This document shows, in pieces, positions 54,339-64,000 of a DNA stretch of 64,000 bases (within the stretch, counting starts at the first letter, position 1; the number at the start of each line of letters is the position of its first letter). Location of the stretch: NCBI GenBank assembly GCA_963556195.1, contig OY744519.1:106296500-106360499 (forward strand), read 5' to 3'. Source of the stretch: Sepiola atlantica (lineage: Eukaryota > Mollusca > Cephalopoda > Sepiida > Sepiolidae). The notes below the pieces were generated by a model that ran no database searches, was not told where the DNA came from, and was given only the letters and a program-made list of their open reading frames with translations. The translations under genes and the position numbers were made by a program.

Positions 54339-55021
54339 AACTATGTCGCTTCATCACAGATAAACTATGCCTCTAAATGGGAAGGCGATTCAAGCCGGAA
54401 TCGAAACTTAACTGTTTTTACAAGAGTCAGCGTTCAGTACCTAAAGTGAAACTGTAAACAGCTTTATGGATAGCTTTACATTATTGTGAATGGTAAGTTA
54501 CGATTTCTCTAACCACAGTGCTCAACACACGAAGGGGTGGGGCATACACACCGTGTCGTTGGATGACAGTTCTTTAGTGTTTAATAAATGCAATTTTTTC
54601 TTTCTATCTTAAGTATAGTCACTATATTTACATCTAACCGGCTTATGTTTATTTAGTTTCATGACGCAATATAATATTTTAAAATACCGTAAATATACTA
54701 ATCTGTAAACATCCACTAACAAAGATTAGTGTTCCTAATTTGCATATTTATTTTATACTCAGTTTGATATGAATAAATATTCTGTAATATACATTTTTAG
54801 TTTGTATTGTGATATTTTTTTATATATACGCAATAGTTTTATCGATTGTAATATTATCATAATTATTAATAAAATTAATTAAGCGATTTATAAATAAAGG
54901 AATGGCGTGTTATATGCTTTCTCAGAATTTTATTTCAAAGGGAGTTTATTTATAGATCTTTCGGTGTTAACTTCTCCGTACAGTGTAGTAAAACGTCTGA
55001 TATCGCTGTGATCTTGAGAAG

Positions 55022-55062
55022 AAATACTACACTTTGATCTTAGCCAAAACGCCAAACAAACA
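55022..55062 (-). repeat. Isolated U2-snRNA 5'-end fragment
   Basis: ATACTACACTTTGATCTTAG followed by CCAAAACGCCAA is the complement of the U2 5' region as found in the SINE family, without a SINE body. It sits between AT-rich sequence and the minisatellite. Confidence 0.7.
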
Positions 55063-55189
55063 TGAAAATAATGTTTTTGTGACGAGGCATTTTTTAATGA
55101 ATGAAAAAAAAAACACCCTTATGTAATCAGAATATCTTTTAATGAAGATAGGTAATATAGTATCGATCTTATCAAGAATTATCTCTTCC

Positions 55190-55955
55190 TGTTTAAGGGA
55201 GGAGGGAAATACTCACAGATATTACATCCTCCTTTATTGTATTAACTTGTATTGAAGTGGGTAGTTTAGTGTCCGTTCTGTTGTCATATGACCGTCCTTT
55301 TATAAATTACAGCCTCCTTTTAAGGAGGTGAGGGGAAACCTCCTCAGGTATTACATTCTCATCTGGGGAGGGCTAATGTATTATCAGTTCGCTTGTTATA
55401 AAATCATCTTCTCAAAGTCGACCTTCACTTTGAGGGTGAGTGTATGATGCGTTCTGTTAACATGATATCATACTCGCAGGCATTATCTTCATCTTTTCAA
55501 TGGATACTCACAGCTATTACCTCCTCTTTTGGGGGCCAGTGTAGAATAGGTTCGTTCGTTCTGTATGATACCATCCCCCGGGCACTACCACATACACTAC
55601 CCCCTCCTTTGAGAGTAGTGTAATATATTTTCAAAGGTCATGATATATCCCTCCCAGGCGTTACTTCTTCTTTGGTGGAGGACAGTATAGTATAGTTTCG
55701 TTCCTCATGATACCATTCTCCCAGGATTCCCTTCTCTTTTCGTTGGAGGGGAGGGTAATATAGTATCCATTCTGTTGTATCGGTCCTGTTGTCATGATAT
55801 CATCCTCCCAGGCATAAACTTCTCATTTTTGGCAGGGGAGGGTACTGTAGTATATTTTCGTTCGTCATGATATCATCTTCACAGTCAATACCTCCTCCTT
55901 TGGGGTTCAGTGTAGAATATGTGTGTCTCCTATGATACCACCCTCCTAGGCTAGC
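55190..55955. repeat. Degenerate minisatellite, about 80-90-bp units
   Basis: The motif CATGATATCATCCTCCCAGG, followed by ATTAC, CTCCTCCTTTGGGG and AGTGTAGTAT.GTTCGTTC, recurs about eight to nine times with strong drift. Clear starts lie near 55462, 55558, 55640, 55707, 55793, 55867 and 55932. Each unit contains CCTCCTTT...GGGGAGG, so it can form a hairpin. Confidence 0.85.
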
Positions 55956-55989
55956 AAAATATGTGACCGGAATGAGCATATATTTGTTA

Positions 55990-56013
55990 TATATATAAAT
56001 ATATATATATATG

Positions 56014-56066
<53 letters not shown>

Positions 56067-56068
56067 AA
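55990..56068. repeat. (TA)n-(TG)n microsatellite
   Basis: TA repeat with ATGT variants, then TG run. Confidence 0.94.
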
Positions 56069-56226
56069 CATGTGCGTAGTACTGTGAAAAAGTAAAAAGC
56101 GACCTTCACTTATCATAGTCCCTATATACTTGCCTGCCCACGATGGCAGAATATGACACAAGGACGGTTTTCAATGCGTAAGTAATGCAGCTTCTCAAAA
56201 AGGGGCCGCTCTTGATTGAGTCTGAA

Positions 56227-56325
56227 ATTAAAATCACCTAAGTCTAGAAGAATGTCTCTATCACTGATCGGGGCCAGAACAGATGAAGTGTAGTATTACA
56301 ATATATGTCAAATGTTAATCGTCTA
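56227..56325 (+). repeat. Fragment of the Helitron-associated repeat
   Basis: AAGTCTAGAAGAATGTCTCT then ATCACTGATCGGGG resembles the blocks at 40.0-40.3 kb and 24.0 kb. GAAGTGTAGTATTACAATAT follows. Confidence 0.5.
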
Positions 56326-56822
56326 CTTTTAAAGGAAGATTCGCTGTACAAACTACACTAAGCGCAATCGTCGATTTGGATTATTTTTAAATGGGTATAA
56401 AAGTAGCAGAATGAAAGTATTCGCCCCTTCTACCTACTTCAAGTAAAACATATATGTTTTTATTACATAGCAAGGATTTTATTAAAGATAAACATACAAT
56501 ATTTTTAGAATGCGGTGTATCTTATTAGCTCGAATAATGTATGTACTCCAACGTGAAACTGATGTGTACATATGTGTTTCTTGATGTCGTGGTTATAACA
56601 TTTCATTCACTGATTTACTCTCTATAACGCGGATTATTTGATGAACTCTTAAGTGTTTGACCTTTCTATATTAGAACGATATGTCTTAGCTTTGTGCTGA
56701 CTCATCTATTAATAGGTTTACAATTTTCACCGGTCAGTTATTGCTGCGTTACACGTGCTTCATGGAATGGAACAGCGTCGTATTGACAAAAGGTTGCCTC
56801 CATTTAAATCAACAAGCAATTG

Positions 56823-57030
56823 CTACTTCAGCGACGAGCTGCGCGCCCAAATCACCGGAGGCGACAAGAACTTGAGATTTATGCACTTGCTAAGGGCAGC
56901 AGCAGACACACGATCAGCATGGCTACAACGCCCTATTCGGCGGAGGCAGTCGTTGTCAAAGCCTTGCAGCTTTTGTTGGTCAATTACCCTAATATGCCAT
57001 GTTTCAGAGCCATAAACGAACATCATTTGA
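56823..57030 (-). pseudogene. LINE reverse transcriptase C-terminal fragment
   Basis: The minus strand reads MMFVYGSETWHIRVIDQQKL, then FDNDCLRRIGRCSHADRV and then LSKCINL. This is the conserved 'LYG.E.W.....D...L..FD..CLR.I......D.V....L..R' block after the RT domain of CR1/RTE-like LINEs. Stops follow. It is probably the continuation of the fragment at 57.5-57.8 kb on the same strand, separated by about 450 bp of unrelated AT-rich sequence. Confidence 0.75.
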
Positions 57031-57559
57031 ACCAGTGTTTCTCAACCGGCGTTACCCGGAACCCGAAGACTAACATTGTCAGTAAAGAATAAATAAATAA
57101 TAAATTGATGTAGAGATTATATGTTTTCATATCTGTTTACATTTACATAATATATATTATAGGATATTTGCGACTTATGTCTATATTTTATATGTGAATT
57201 TAGATTGTTTGTCTGTGAATAAAAACTCACTGATTAAGTATCATAAACGAACCTTATTAATTTATTCAGCGTTACTGAAGAATTTTCAGCAAACCAGTTA
57301 TTCAAAAATATATACCATGATATTTACCACGTGAAGTACTTAAAAATAAATTTGAGTGTATGGTATATATATATATTTATTTTGCGAGACACGTAATTTA
57401 TACTTTTGTTCCTTGAGACATGTAATTTATTTTAAGATTACGCAATGGTAAAATGGTGCTAACACCGCTGGTCTGAATAATCAATGGGTTGATTTGCCCC
57501 TTGATACCTCTCGGCGTCGTCACATGAAGGAACTACAAGCTCACAAAGGCGGATCCGGC

Positions 57560-57800
57560 TGTAAATGTGGCGGCAAATGCGACGGTTTATTTTGTCCATT
57601 TGTCCTTCGCAAAACAATGGCCGGTTGGTAGAACAGTAGATCCAAGGTAGACGAATGAATCCACTCCCTCTGAATTAATGGCATCTATCGATCCAGGAAG
57701 GCATCACATAGGTCATGGATGCGTGCATTCGTTTCGTATATCAATACTTCAGCTTGTCATCTGTTATGGTAAGTTTGTACTTCGCTCTTAGACCCCATCA
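57560..57800 (-). pseudogene. LINE reverse transcriptase fragment upstream of 57.03 kb
   Basis: The minus strand reads NSEGVDSFVYLGSTVLPTG, the 'V..F.YLGS.......G' block that in LINEs comes shortly before 'LYG.E.W'. The preceding sequence is eroded. Orientation and order match the fragment at 56823-57030, so the two are likely one LINE copy interrupted by an insertion at about 57031-57460. Confidence 0.65.
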
Positions 57801-58424
57801 GGACGATGTAGTCTGACTACCTCAGGCAAGACACCTTTACATCTTGGCCGACCACAACAATGAAACATGGCTACATACATAGAGCATTTATAGGCACACA
57901 ATTTTACATAAAGATATTGCTAGTTTCCGTGTTATAATAAGGACATCAAATTTACATAGCTGTGTTAAAATACAGTTCTTTTATAGCGTCTAAGTATTTC
58001 TCAACCATCTAAGGTGAATGGCCATGGAGCTTTCCAGGCATATTTTTGATGAATGATAAATGACAAGATAATACTCGAAAATATATCGAATGATGTCAAA
58101 ATAGATGCGGCCTCATGAATTTTACAGACATTTATTTTGACATTTGACCCCCATTTAACAAACGACTTGTTTCATAACAGCCAGTTATAACAGAATTAAG
58201 AAATACCTGGTCAACGTATTTTGTTATTTCACCACACGTTTTGTTCTATATATTCTGCTCATTTATTTGAATGCACATGCACACACACAAACATATACAC
58301 ACACATTGATATGAAAAGCTTTAAGTAAGAGATCTCGAACTATTGCAATACTAATGAGATTACATAAAACAAAATATCCCCAGGATATATATAATACTGC
58401 TGATAAAATCAGGCTCAACGGTTA
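57801..58424. other. AT-rich stretch, nothing recognised
   Basis: No coding or repeat identity recognised. A short CA-rich run lies near 58270-58305. Confidence 0.5.
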
Positions 58425-59570
58425 ACATGTTATGTAAAACAGAACTTATATATTTTTATTAGATATATTACCAAATTTACGACATAATTAATATTTTTGT
58501 AATCATGCTCCAAAAATACACACGCAACAATGTTCATCCATATGTACACGTGTTTCATAAAATTTTCATTATTACTATTACATTGGAGTAAAACTTCTAT
58601 GAATTGCGTTTTCAGCATACAGACTTCATTACTTCCAATTCAAATAATTTCCAGTGAAAATAGTCGCAATCAGTTCAAAAACAAAACAAAATCCAGATAG
58701 ATAAACTTAAAACAATATTTTTTGCTATAATGATGACAAGCATAAAAAATGAAAGTAATATGAAATCAAAAACACGTTTCAGGGTAGGATCTATTTAAAG
58801 AGCAAACGGCAAGTACCTTATACGTCGACACTTTTGCGCCCTCGTCAGTGATAGAGTCGGCAACAAACCTTGGGCATGCTGCAGCGTCAGCACGAGGCCA
58901 CAAGTTGTCAAAATATGTTAACCTTCTCGACAGATTTTTGTTTCAACCGCTCGCCATAGAGGTGAGTGAAACGATGTACCCAGCTACGCGCGACTTCCTC
59001 GGCAGCTTCGGGCATGTTGCTAAGTATTCTCATGATCAGGAAATATCAGTCTTTCATGTAAGAAAAAGTATTTGAACTATGAACACTATTTGTTATTTAG
59101 ATTATTATTTTCTTTTAGGAAATTAAGCTTTGTTTATTCTGGAAAATCGATTATAACCTGATTCTTTACCAGTCGTTTCTCTTTAAATAGATCCTATCCC
59201 GAAATGTGTTTTTGATCTTTATTTTAATTTCACTTTTTATGCCTCTCATCATTACTGTGAAACAGTTTGTATCACATCCATCCATCTGAACTGTTATTTC
59301 TTTTAACTGATTGAGAATATTTTTATTGGAAATTATCTGAATTGAAATGATTAACGGCTGAATGCTCAAACGATAATAAATTCGTCAAGTTTTAATAAGG
59401 TGATAATTGGAATTTTCTGAAACACATATACATATGGATAAATATTTTTCAGTGTGCATTTTTGAGATTGATCACTAAAATATTAATCATGTCGTAAATA
59501 TTGTAATCTTCTGAATTAAAATATAGAGCGAGAGAGGGTAAAAGTTTAATACATACATAAAACATATTTG
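58425..59570. repeat. Long imperfect inverted repeat (arms about 380 bp)
   Basis: 58425-58805 is the imperfect reverse complement of 59172-59570. The inner ends match best: ATCAAAAACACGTTTCAGGG then TAGGATCTATTTAAAGAG on the left has its complement at 59172-59217. Further out ATGATGACAAGCATAAAAA, ATTCAAATAATTTCCA, ATCCATATGTACACGTGTTT and TTTACGACATAATTAATATT all have inverted partners. The arms enclose a 367-bp centre carrying a retrotransposon coding fragment. No known element family was identified. Confidence 0.82.
58848..59075 (+). pseudogene. Retrotransposon-derived coding fragment in the loop of the inverted repeat
   Basis: 75 codons containing HKLSKYVNLLDRFLFQPLAI then EVSETMYPATRDFLGSFGHV. 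These resemble the tail often found after the RT domain in animal retroelements ('..KY.....RF.F.P.A.ET.G..G....F...LG'). The fragment is GC-richer than the arms that surround it. Assignment rests on one motif and needs a database search. It could also be a host exon captured in a transposon. Confidence 0.4.
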
Positions 59571-60158
59571 AATCAATTTTCAAAAACAAAGAATGTTGGA
59601 GTTTTCTATTCACGTTAGTATAGACACGTGACCATGCTGTAAATATACGTTTTCACGTCTGTATGTGTTTGATGCATCAAATACAAACGATAATATATGA
59701 ATGTATTATTTCATTTTTCTAACATTAAAGACTGATATTTTCTGATGAGGAGAATACTTAGCAACATGGCTACCTCCTATAAGCTGTATACAAACTTAAA
59801 TAAATACTTAGAAACAAGTGTAATATGTTTTGTACAAATCTTTCTTTCTAAAACCTGATGTAAATGTTTAAATATGTTTTAAATCTCTCGATATAGTTAC
59901 AGAATCGCTTTACCGCATGAAATTGATACGTTATTCAGTTTGAACTTGTTTGGAGATTTATAAAAATACACGTATGAATTATTTTTTTTTCTTAGGGGAT
60001 TTTATAATAAATTGTTCAATTGCTTATATAATTCAGACATACACACACACATATATATATATTACTATTTCACATAAAATGTTATAAGGAAATATATTTT
60101 TTATGTATCAATTTTTACTATTTGCTTCAACAGTGCTTGATACGTAAGTAGAGCTAGG
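59571..60158. other. AT-rich stretch, nothing recognised
   Basis: No features beyond a short CA/TA run near 60040-60062. Confidence 0.5.
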
Positions 60159-60159
60159 T

Positions 60160-60277
60160 AGTAAGTTATGAAAATATATTTATGGCAATTAAGCTACACA
60201 TAGGCTGAAGATTCACACGGGGATGAAACGCGGGAGCCTCTGTGTAGCTTAATTGCCATAAATATATTTTCATAGCT

Positions 60278-60281
<4 letters not shown>
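60160..60281. repeat. Near-perfect palindrome, 47-bp arms and 28-nt loop
   Basis: Arms 60160-60206 and 60235-60281 differ at only two positions. The loop and its closing pairs contain GGCTGAAGATTC...GATGAAACG, which recalls hammerhead strands (CUGANGA and GAAAC). The GUC cleavage triplet is absent and helix II is weak. The right arm ends at a TA microsatellite. Confidence 0.9.

Positions 60282-60348
<67 letters not shown>
60281..60348. repeat. (TA)n microsatellite
   Basis: About 67 bp of TA. The following 60349-61710 is A-rich sequence in which no gene or repeat was recognised. Confidence 0.95.
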
Positions 60349-60352
<4 letters not shown>

Positions 60353-61711
60353 GTTTAATAATAAATATTTCGATATTACCTACATACGTATACGTTTAAG
60401 CACTGCGGAATCATCAATATCAGCGCATTTTAGAAAATAAAATAAAACGTTTAAAAGAAACGCTAATATTTCAAAGAAAAATATTAAAAAACGAACTAAA
60501 CAAGCGCGAACACACAACCACAAATAAACGCCTGATTCTAAATTAATTTAACAGTGCTATGTTATCAGCAGCAGCGTAACCCCCTTCCTACCGTAATAAA
60601 AGATGTGCATGCGAGAAACTGGGCAATTCCAAAATACGCGCACGGCAGTGTTTGGGATGGACAGAGACAAAAAAAATCTTCACGGACGAATGAAGACGCG
60701 GAGACAAAGAAAAACGAAAAAAGTCATTAGTATCTGAAGAAAACTTCACCGAGCAAGGTGTAAAACTGAAAATGTCTTCCCAGAAGGTCTAGTCGTAGAA
60801 AGCAATACAGAAACGAACTGAAAATGCATGCGAAATTACTTAGCCTCGAGTGAAATGACAACAATCCGAAACAATGATGCGATGGAAACACATGTGAAGC
60901 CGATGATCAAATAACACTAAACAAGATACGGGAAAACATCTCGGAGAGACAGTAACTTAGCGAGATACGCTCCAGAAATCAAAAGATCCTACTATGAGAG
61001 ATGTCGGAGTTGCAAGATCAATACGAAAGCAATCTTTATGTAATGAGACAAAACAGACAATCATAAAACAAAAACAAACAAAAAGGTAGGGGTGAAATTC
61101 AAAGTAAAAACATTCCCCCACTCAGATAAGTGGCATTTCGTTTATCGTCCAAAACATTAGAATGCTGCAAACCCGTGTATTTTGTTTTCATTGTTCATAT
61201 TTAATCTTCACTCATCGCTTAAAAATAATATCATTATTCATTTAAATAAATGTTATATGCATTTAATAATTCGTTGTGCTCGTTATTCACACTTGTTGTT
61301 GTCAATCCCGTAAATATTCGAACCTGACAAAAAATATTTTTATTTTTTTATAAACAGAATAACTGCGTATTCTATTTACATCGCATAATCCCCTTGTGAT
61401 GTGATAAAGACATCGGGAGGTACCGATTCGTAACAATAACCATTCAAGCCAGTCGCACAATTCGAACCCCAGATACGCGTCGGATTTAACTTCAATTTTG
61501 ATTGCGCTAAGTACTAAGGCTACCGTAAACGGCTACAAACGAGATCAGAAATAAACTCTATATATGTGTCAAAGACTAGACAGCTATTGATGTAATCAGT
61601 CGATTGAAAATTATAAGCACACAATTCGATGAAAATAATTATAATGAATGAACAAATAAACGTGTAACTTACTATTTCGTGCTAAGTAGTTTGCACGAAT
61701 TTAGAAGCAAG

Positions 61712-61768
<57 letters not shown>
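61712..61768. repeat. (TA)n microsatellite
   Basis: About 57 bp of pure TA. Confidence 0.96.
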
Positions 61769-61772
<4 letters not shown>

Positions 61773-61892
61773 ACTCTTATTCACTGGCCGCATCTGTCTT
61801 AATTCTTTTTTTTGATAGATTTTGTTTTACTATATTTGTATATTTGTATTTATTATTATAAAAAGGTTTGTTCAAACTGAATGTTGTATAGT

Positions 61893-62026
61893 TTTTCATA
61901 CCCATTCAAAGCTAGATGAATTCCAGCCGAATAGCTTTGACTGGTCTTGCTGTTAGTTCTTCATCTGATGACTAGGAGGCCTCTCAAATTGCGCCAATTA
62001 AGAAAGCCTGGGTATGAAAAGCCAAC
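61893..62026. repeat. Short element with about 13-bp inverted ends
   Basis: TTTTTCATACCCA near 61894 and TGGGTATGAAAAGC near 62011 are inverted copies. The enclosed 120 bp has no other recognised structure. It could be a tiny MITE or chance. Confidence 0.35.
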
Positions 62027-62111
62027 CACGCAAATTTGGATAATTTTTAGAAATAAATAAATTATTAAACGCTCTTATTTCCTTAATCTAGCAATCTGGC
62101 TTAATTAATCC

Positions 62112-62382
<271 letters not shown>

Positions 62383-63042
62383 TAAAGACGGTGTTTGTAT
62401 CCACACGTTTACATCCGGAGTATCTTTTCCGTGTTTATATGATAATGGTCAATAATGACTTGAGCTATTTATATGATAGTTTTATTTATACAATAATTTG
62501 GCTACATATCATGGCACATTTCAATCATAGCTTTGACAAGACATATTTCCTCAGGCCGGGAAGCATATATTTCAGAATTGAAATTTCATTATTCATAGGA
62601 TATCATAATTTAATTATAAAATCCTAGAAAGCGGACAGATACTTATATTTTTTCCCCGGCGTTAGGAAATCTTAGTCGTCAAAGCTGTGCTTAAGACCTG
62701 TCATGATGTGTAGCTGCCTAATATTAGTATAAATCAAACTTCATCATATATATATAGAGAGAAACACAGAGAGAGATAGAGAGAGAGAGAAACAGACAGA
62801 CACGTAAACAGACGGTTAGAGACATAAAACAGAGAAACCGACATACACGAATAGATTATGGACCGTACTGCAGTGTTATTAAAGTCAACAATATTGCGAT
62901 TGTATTGAGATATCAGTCAGAATGCATTAATCCTCGACCATCAAATGTTAAATGTACAGGTTCTTTCTGCTACAAGTTCACAGATGTTGTTGTCTAACTT
63001 AGAGACATGGCTACGTTACTACGGCAATAAGAAGATCAGGTT

Positions 63043-63876
63043 TTACAACATGGATGTTAATTTACCTAAACTAGCAATACAAGTCGTCTTAGATAGCCTC
63101 CATCTAAACAATACCACATCATGCTGGTGTGATCCTTCGATGGTTATTAATTCTTTATTTTCATAAACGATTTCACGGGTGCAATCGTGTCCGAGATGGG
63201 TATAGTTGCTGCTAATACCATGCTCTATTGTCGATATGAGAGCAAATCGAACGTAGACATATTCAAGGCTAGGGATGAATACGAAGCAAATTATCTTCAT
63301 TATGTAGTGGAGTAGGGCCATAAATGGATGGTTACATTTGATACTCTTAAGACAAATCTCCTTTCTTTTAACAATTATAATACACCTTAACAACCACCAA
63401 TTTTCATGGCTGATAGCTACAGGGCAAACAAACTTCCTACCAGCTGCCAGTATCCAGCATCTCTACAAAGCACCCAATCGCTAATTCATTGAGTAGTGTT
63501 GCCACACCTGACTGGAGCATCAAGCACTTCTCGGTAAGAGCTCCAAAACATATCTAACCGTATAGGTGTTACACTATCTACCAAGATCCAGCCCTGTTCC
63601 ATTGCAGCAATGTTGCATCCTAGTGCTTCTTTACAAGTACTTCGGCAGAATGTGTTCCGATGAACTTGTCGCGGTTGTACCCAATCAACGTAAATACCAC
63701 AAACAAATCTGACGAGCAGAAAAATCATACCCTTTCACTGTAGAGGTCGACAGATGCCGGAAGGCTTTGCACTCGAATAGCTTTTTTCCTCGAACGGCTT
63801 GCCTTTGGAAATCTCTCCTTGCGCTCTGTGTTGTCGACTCTACCAACATGCAGAAATGTAAATGTAATGTGAACAC
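63043..63876 (-). other. Overlapping weak open frames, unassigned
   Basis: Three minus-strand frames (63043-63393, 63486-63728, 63685-63876) follow one another with small shifts. They have richer codon and amino-acid variety than the surrounding AT-rich DNA (for example CKEALGCNIAAMEQGWILVD), which suggests an eroded coding sequence, probably of another retroelement. I recognise no domain. A plus-strand frame at 62945-63166 overlaps them and is likely a shadow. Confidence 0.3.
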
Positions 63877-64000
63877 GCACCTCGATGCACAACTCCCCTT
63901 CTTAGGATGTCCTTATAAATGTTGTCCCTAATTCACAGCAGCTCTTTAGGTATCATTGGCAGCATGTCTTGTTTGAGGTGGATGGACGTAAAATAAAGAG

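Noticed and set aside
53640..54340. CRISPR-like array or phage sequence
   Set aside because: The repeats are direct tandem duplications without short unique spacers, and the genome context is clearly animal; no cas-like genes or prokaryotic signals occur anywhere.

Overview
The window looks like intergenic or intronic DNA from a large, AT-rich, repeat-dense animal genome. The combination of long (TA)n microsatellites, U2-snRNA-derived SINEs, Penelope-like elements, RTE/CR1-type LINE remnants, Helitron ends, mariner relics and hammerhead-bearing tRNA-like retroposons fits a lophotrochozoan, most plausibly a cephalopod mollusc. That placement is inference from repeat style; no host marker gene is present. 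I found no intact host protein-coding gene. Almost every open frame over 60 codons is a translated microsatellite, a low-complexity tract or a piece of a decayed transposon.

Layout. 0-11 kb: AT-rich sequence with a transposase relic (about 1.0-1.3 kb), a perfect 25-bp hairpin (1.5 kb), a Penelope endonuclease remnant (4.8-5.5 kb), a tRNA-like SINE with a hammerhead-like tail (9.06 kb) and two copies of a roughly 500-bp unclassified repeat (9.3-10.2 kb). 11-24 kb: two nearly identical 380-bp MITEs inside TA repeats (11.4 and 22.5 kb), a foldback element (12.5-13.0 kb), a 0.9-kb pyrimidine tract, two LINE fragments in opposite orientation, three U2-SINE copies, a hAT-like MITE and several tandem duplications. 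24-37 kb: a dimeric U2-SINE with a 17-bp target duplication (29.2-29.96 kb), a decayed Ty3/gypsy element on the minus strand (about 30.9-35.7 kb) abutting a LINE 3' end (35.7-36.26 kb), then a trinucleotide (AAT/TTA) tract. 38-47 kb: a second Penelope fragment, a minus-strand Helitron remnant whose 3' hairpin and CTAG end are visible at 39374, a candidate spliced and polyadenylated transcript end (41.6-42.0 kb), and a full-length but dead mariner split by a small LTR retrotransposon with a 5-bp target duplication (43.5-46.5 kb). 47-54 kb: tandem repeats and two units bounded by hammerhead ribozyme motifs (48.18-48.56 and 49.80-50.33 kb), then a 2.1-kb element with about 145-bp terminal inverted repeats. 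54-64 kb: minisatellite, more LINE pieces, a 1.1-kb long inverted repeat enclosing a retrotransposon coding fragment, a 47-bp-arm palindrome, and poorly classified sequence.

How parts relate. The window is a record of successive insertions. TA repeats are preferred neighbours or targets for the MITEs, the SINE/hammerhead units and the unclassified 500-bp family. LINE-type machinery is the likely driver for the U2-derived SINEs, as shown by the target-site duplication around the dimer. The most unusual content is the set of hammerhead ribozyme motifs linked to tRNA-like pol III promoter segments in two- or three-unit arrays. This resembles metazoan retrozymes and schistosome Sm-alpha-type retroposons.
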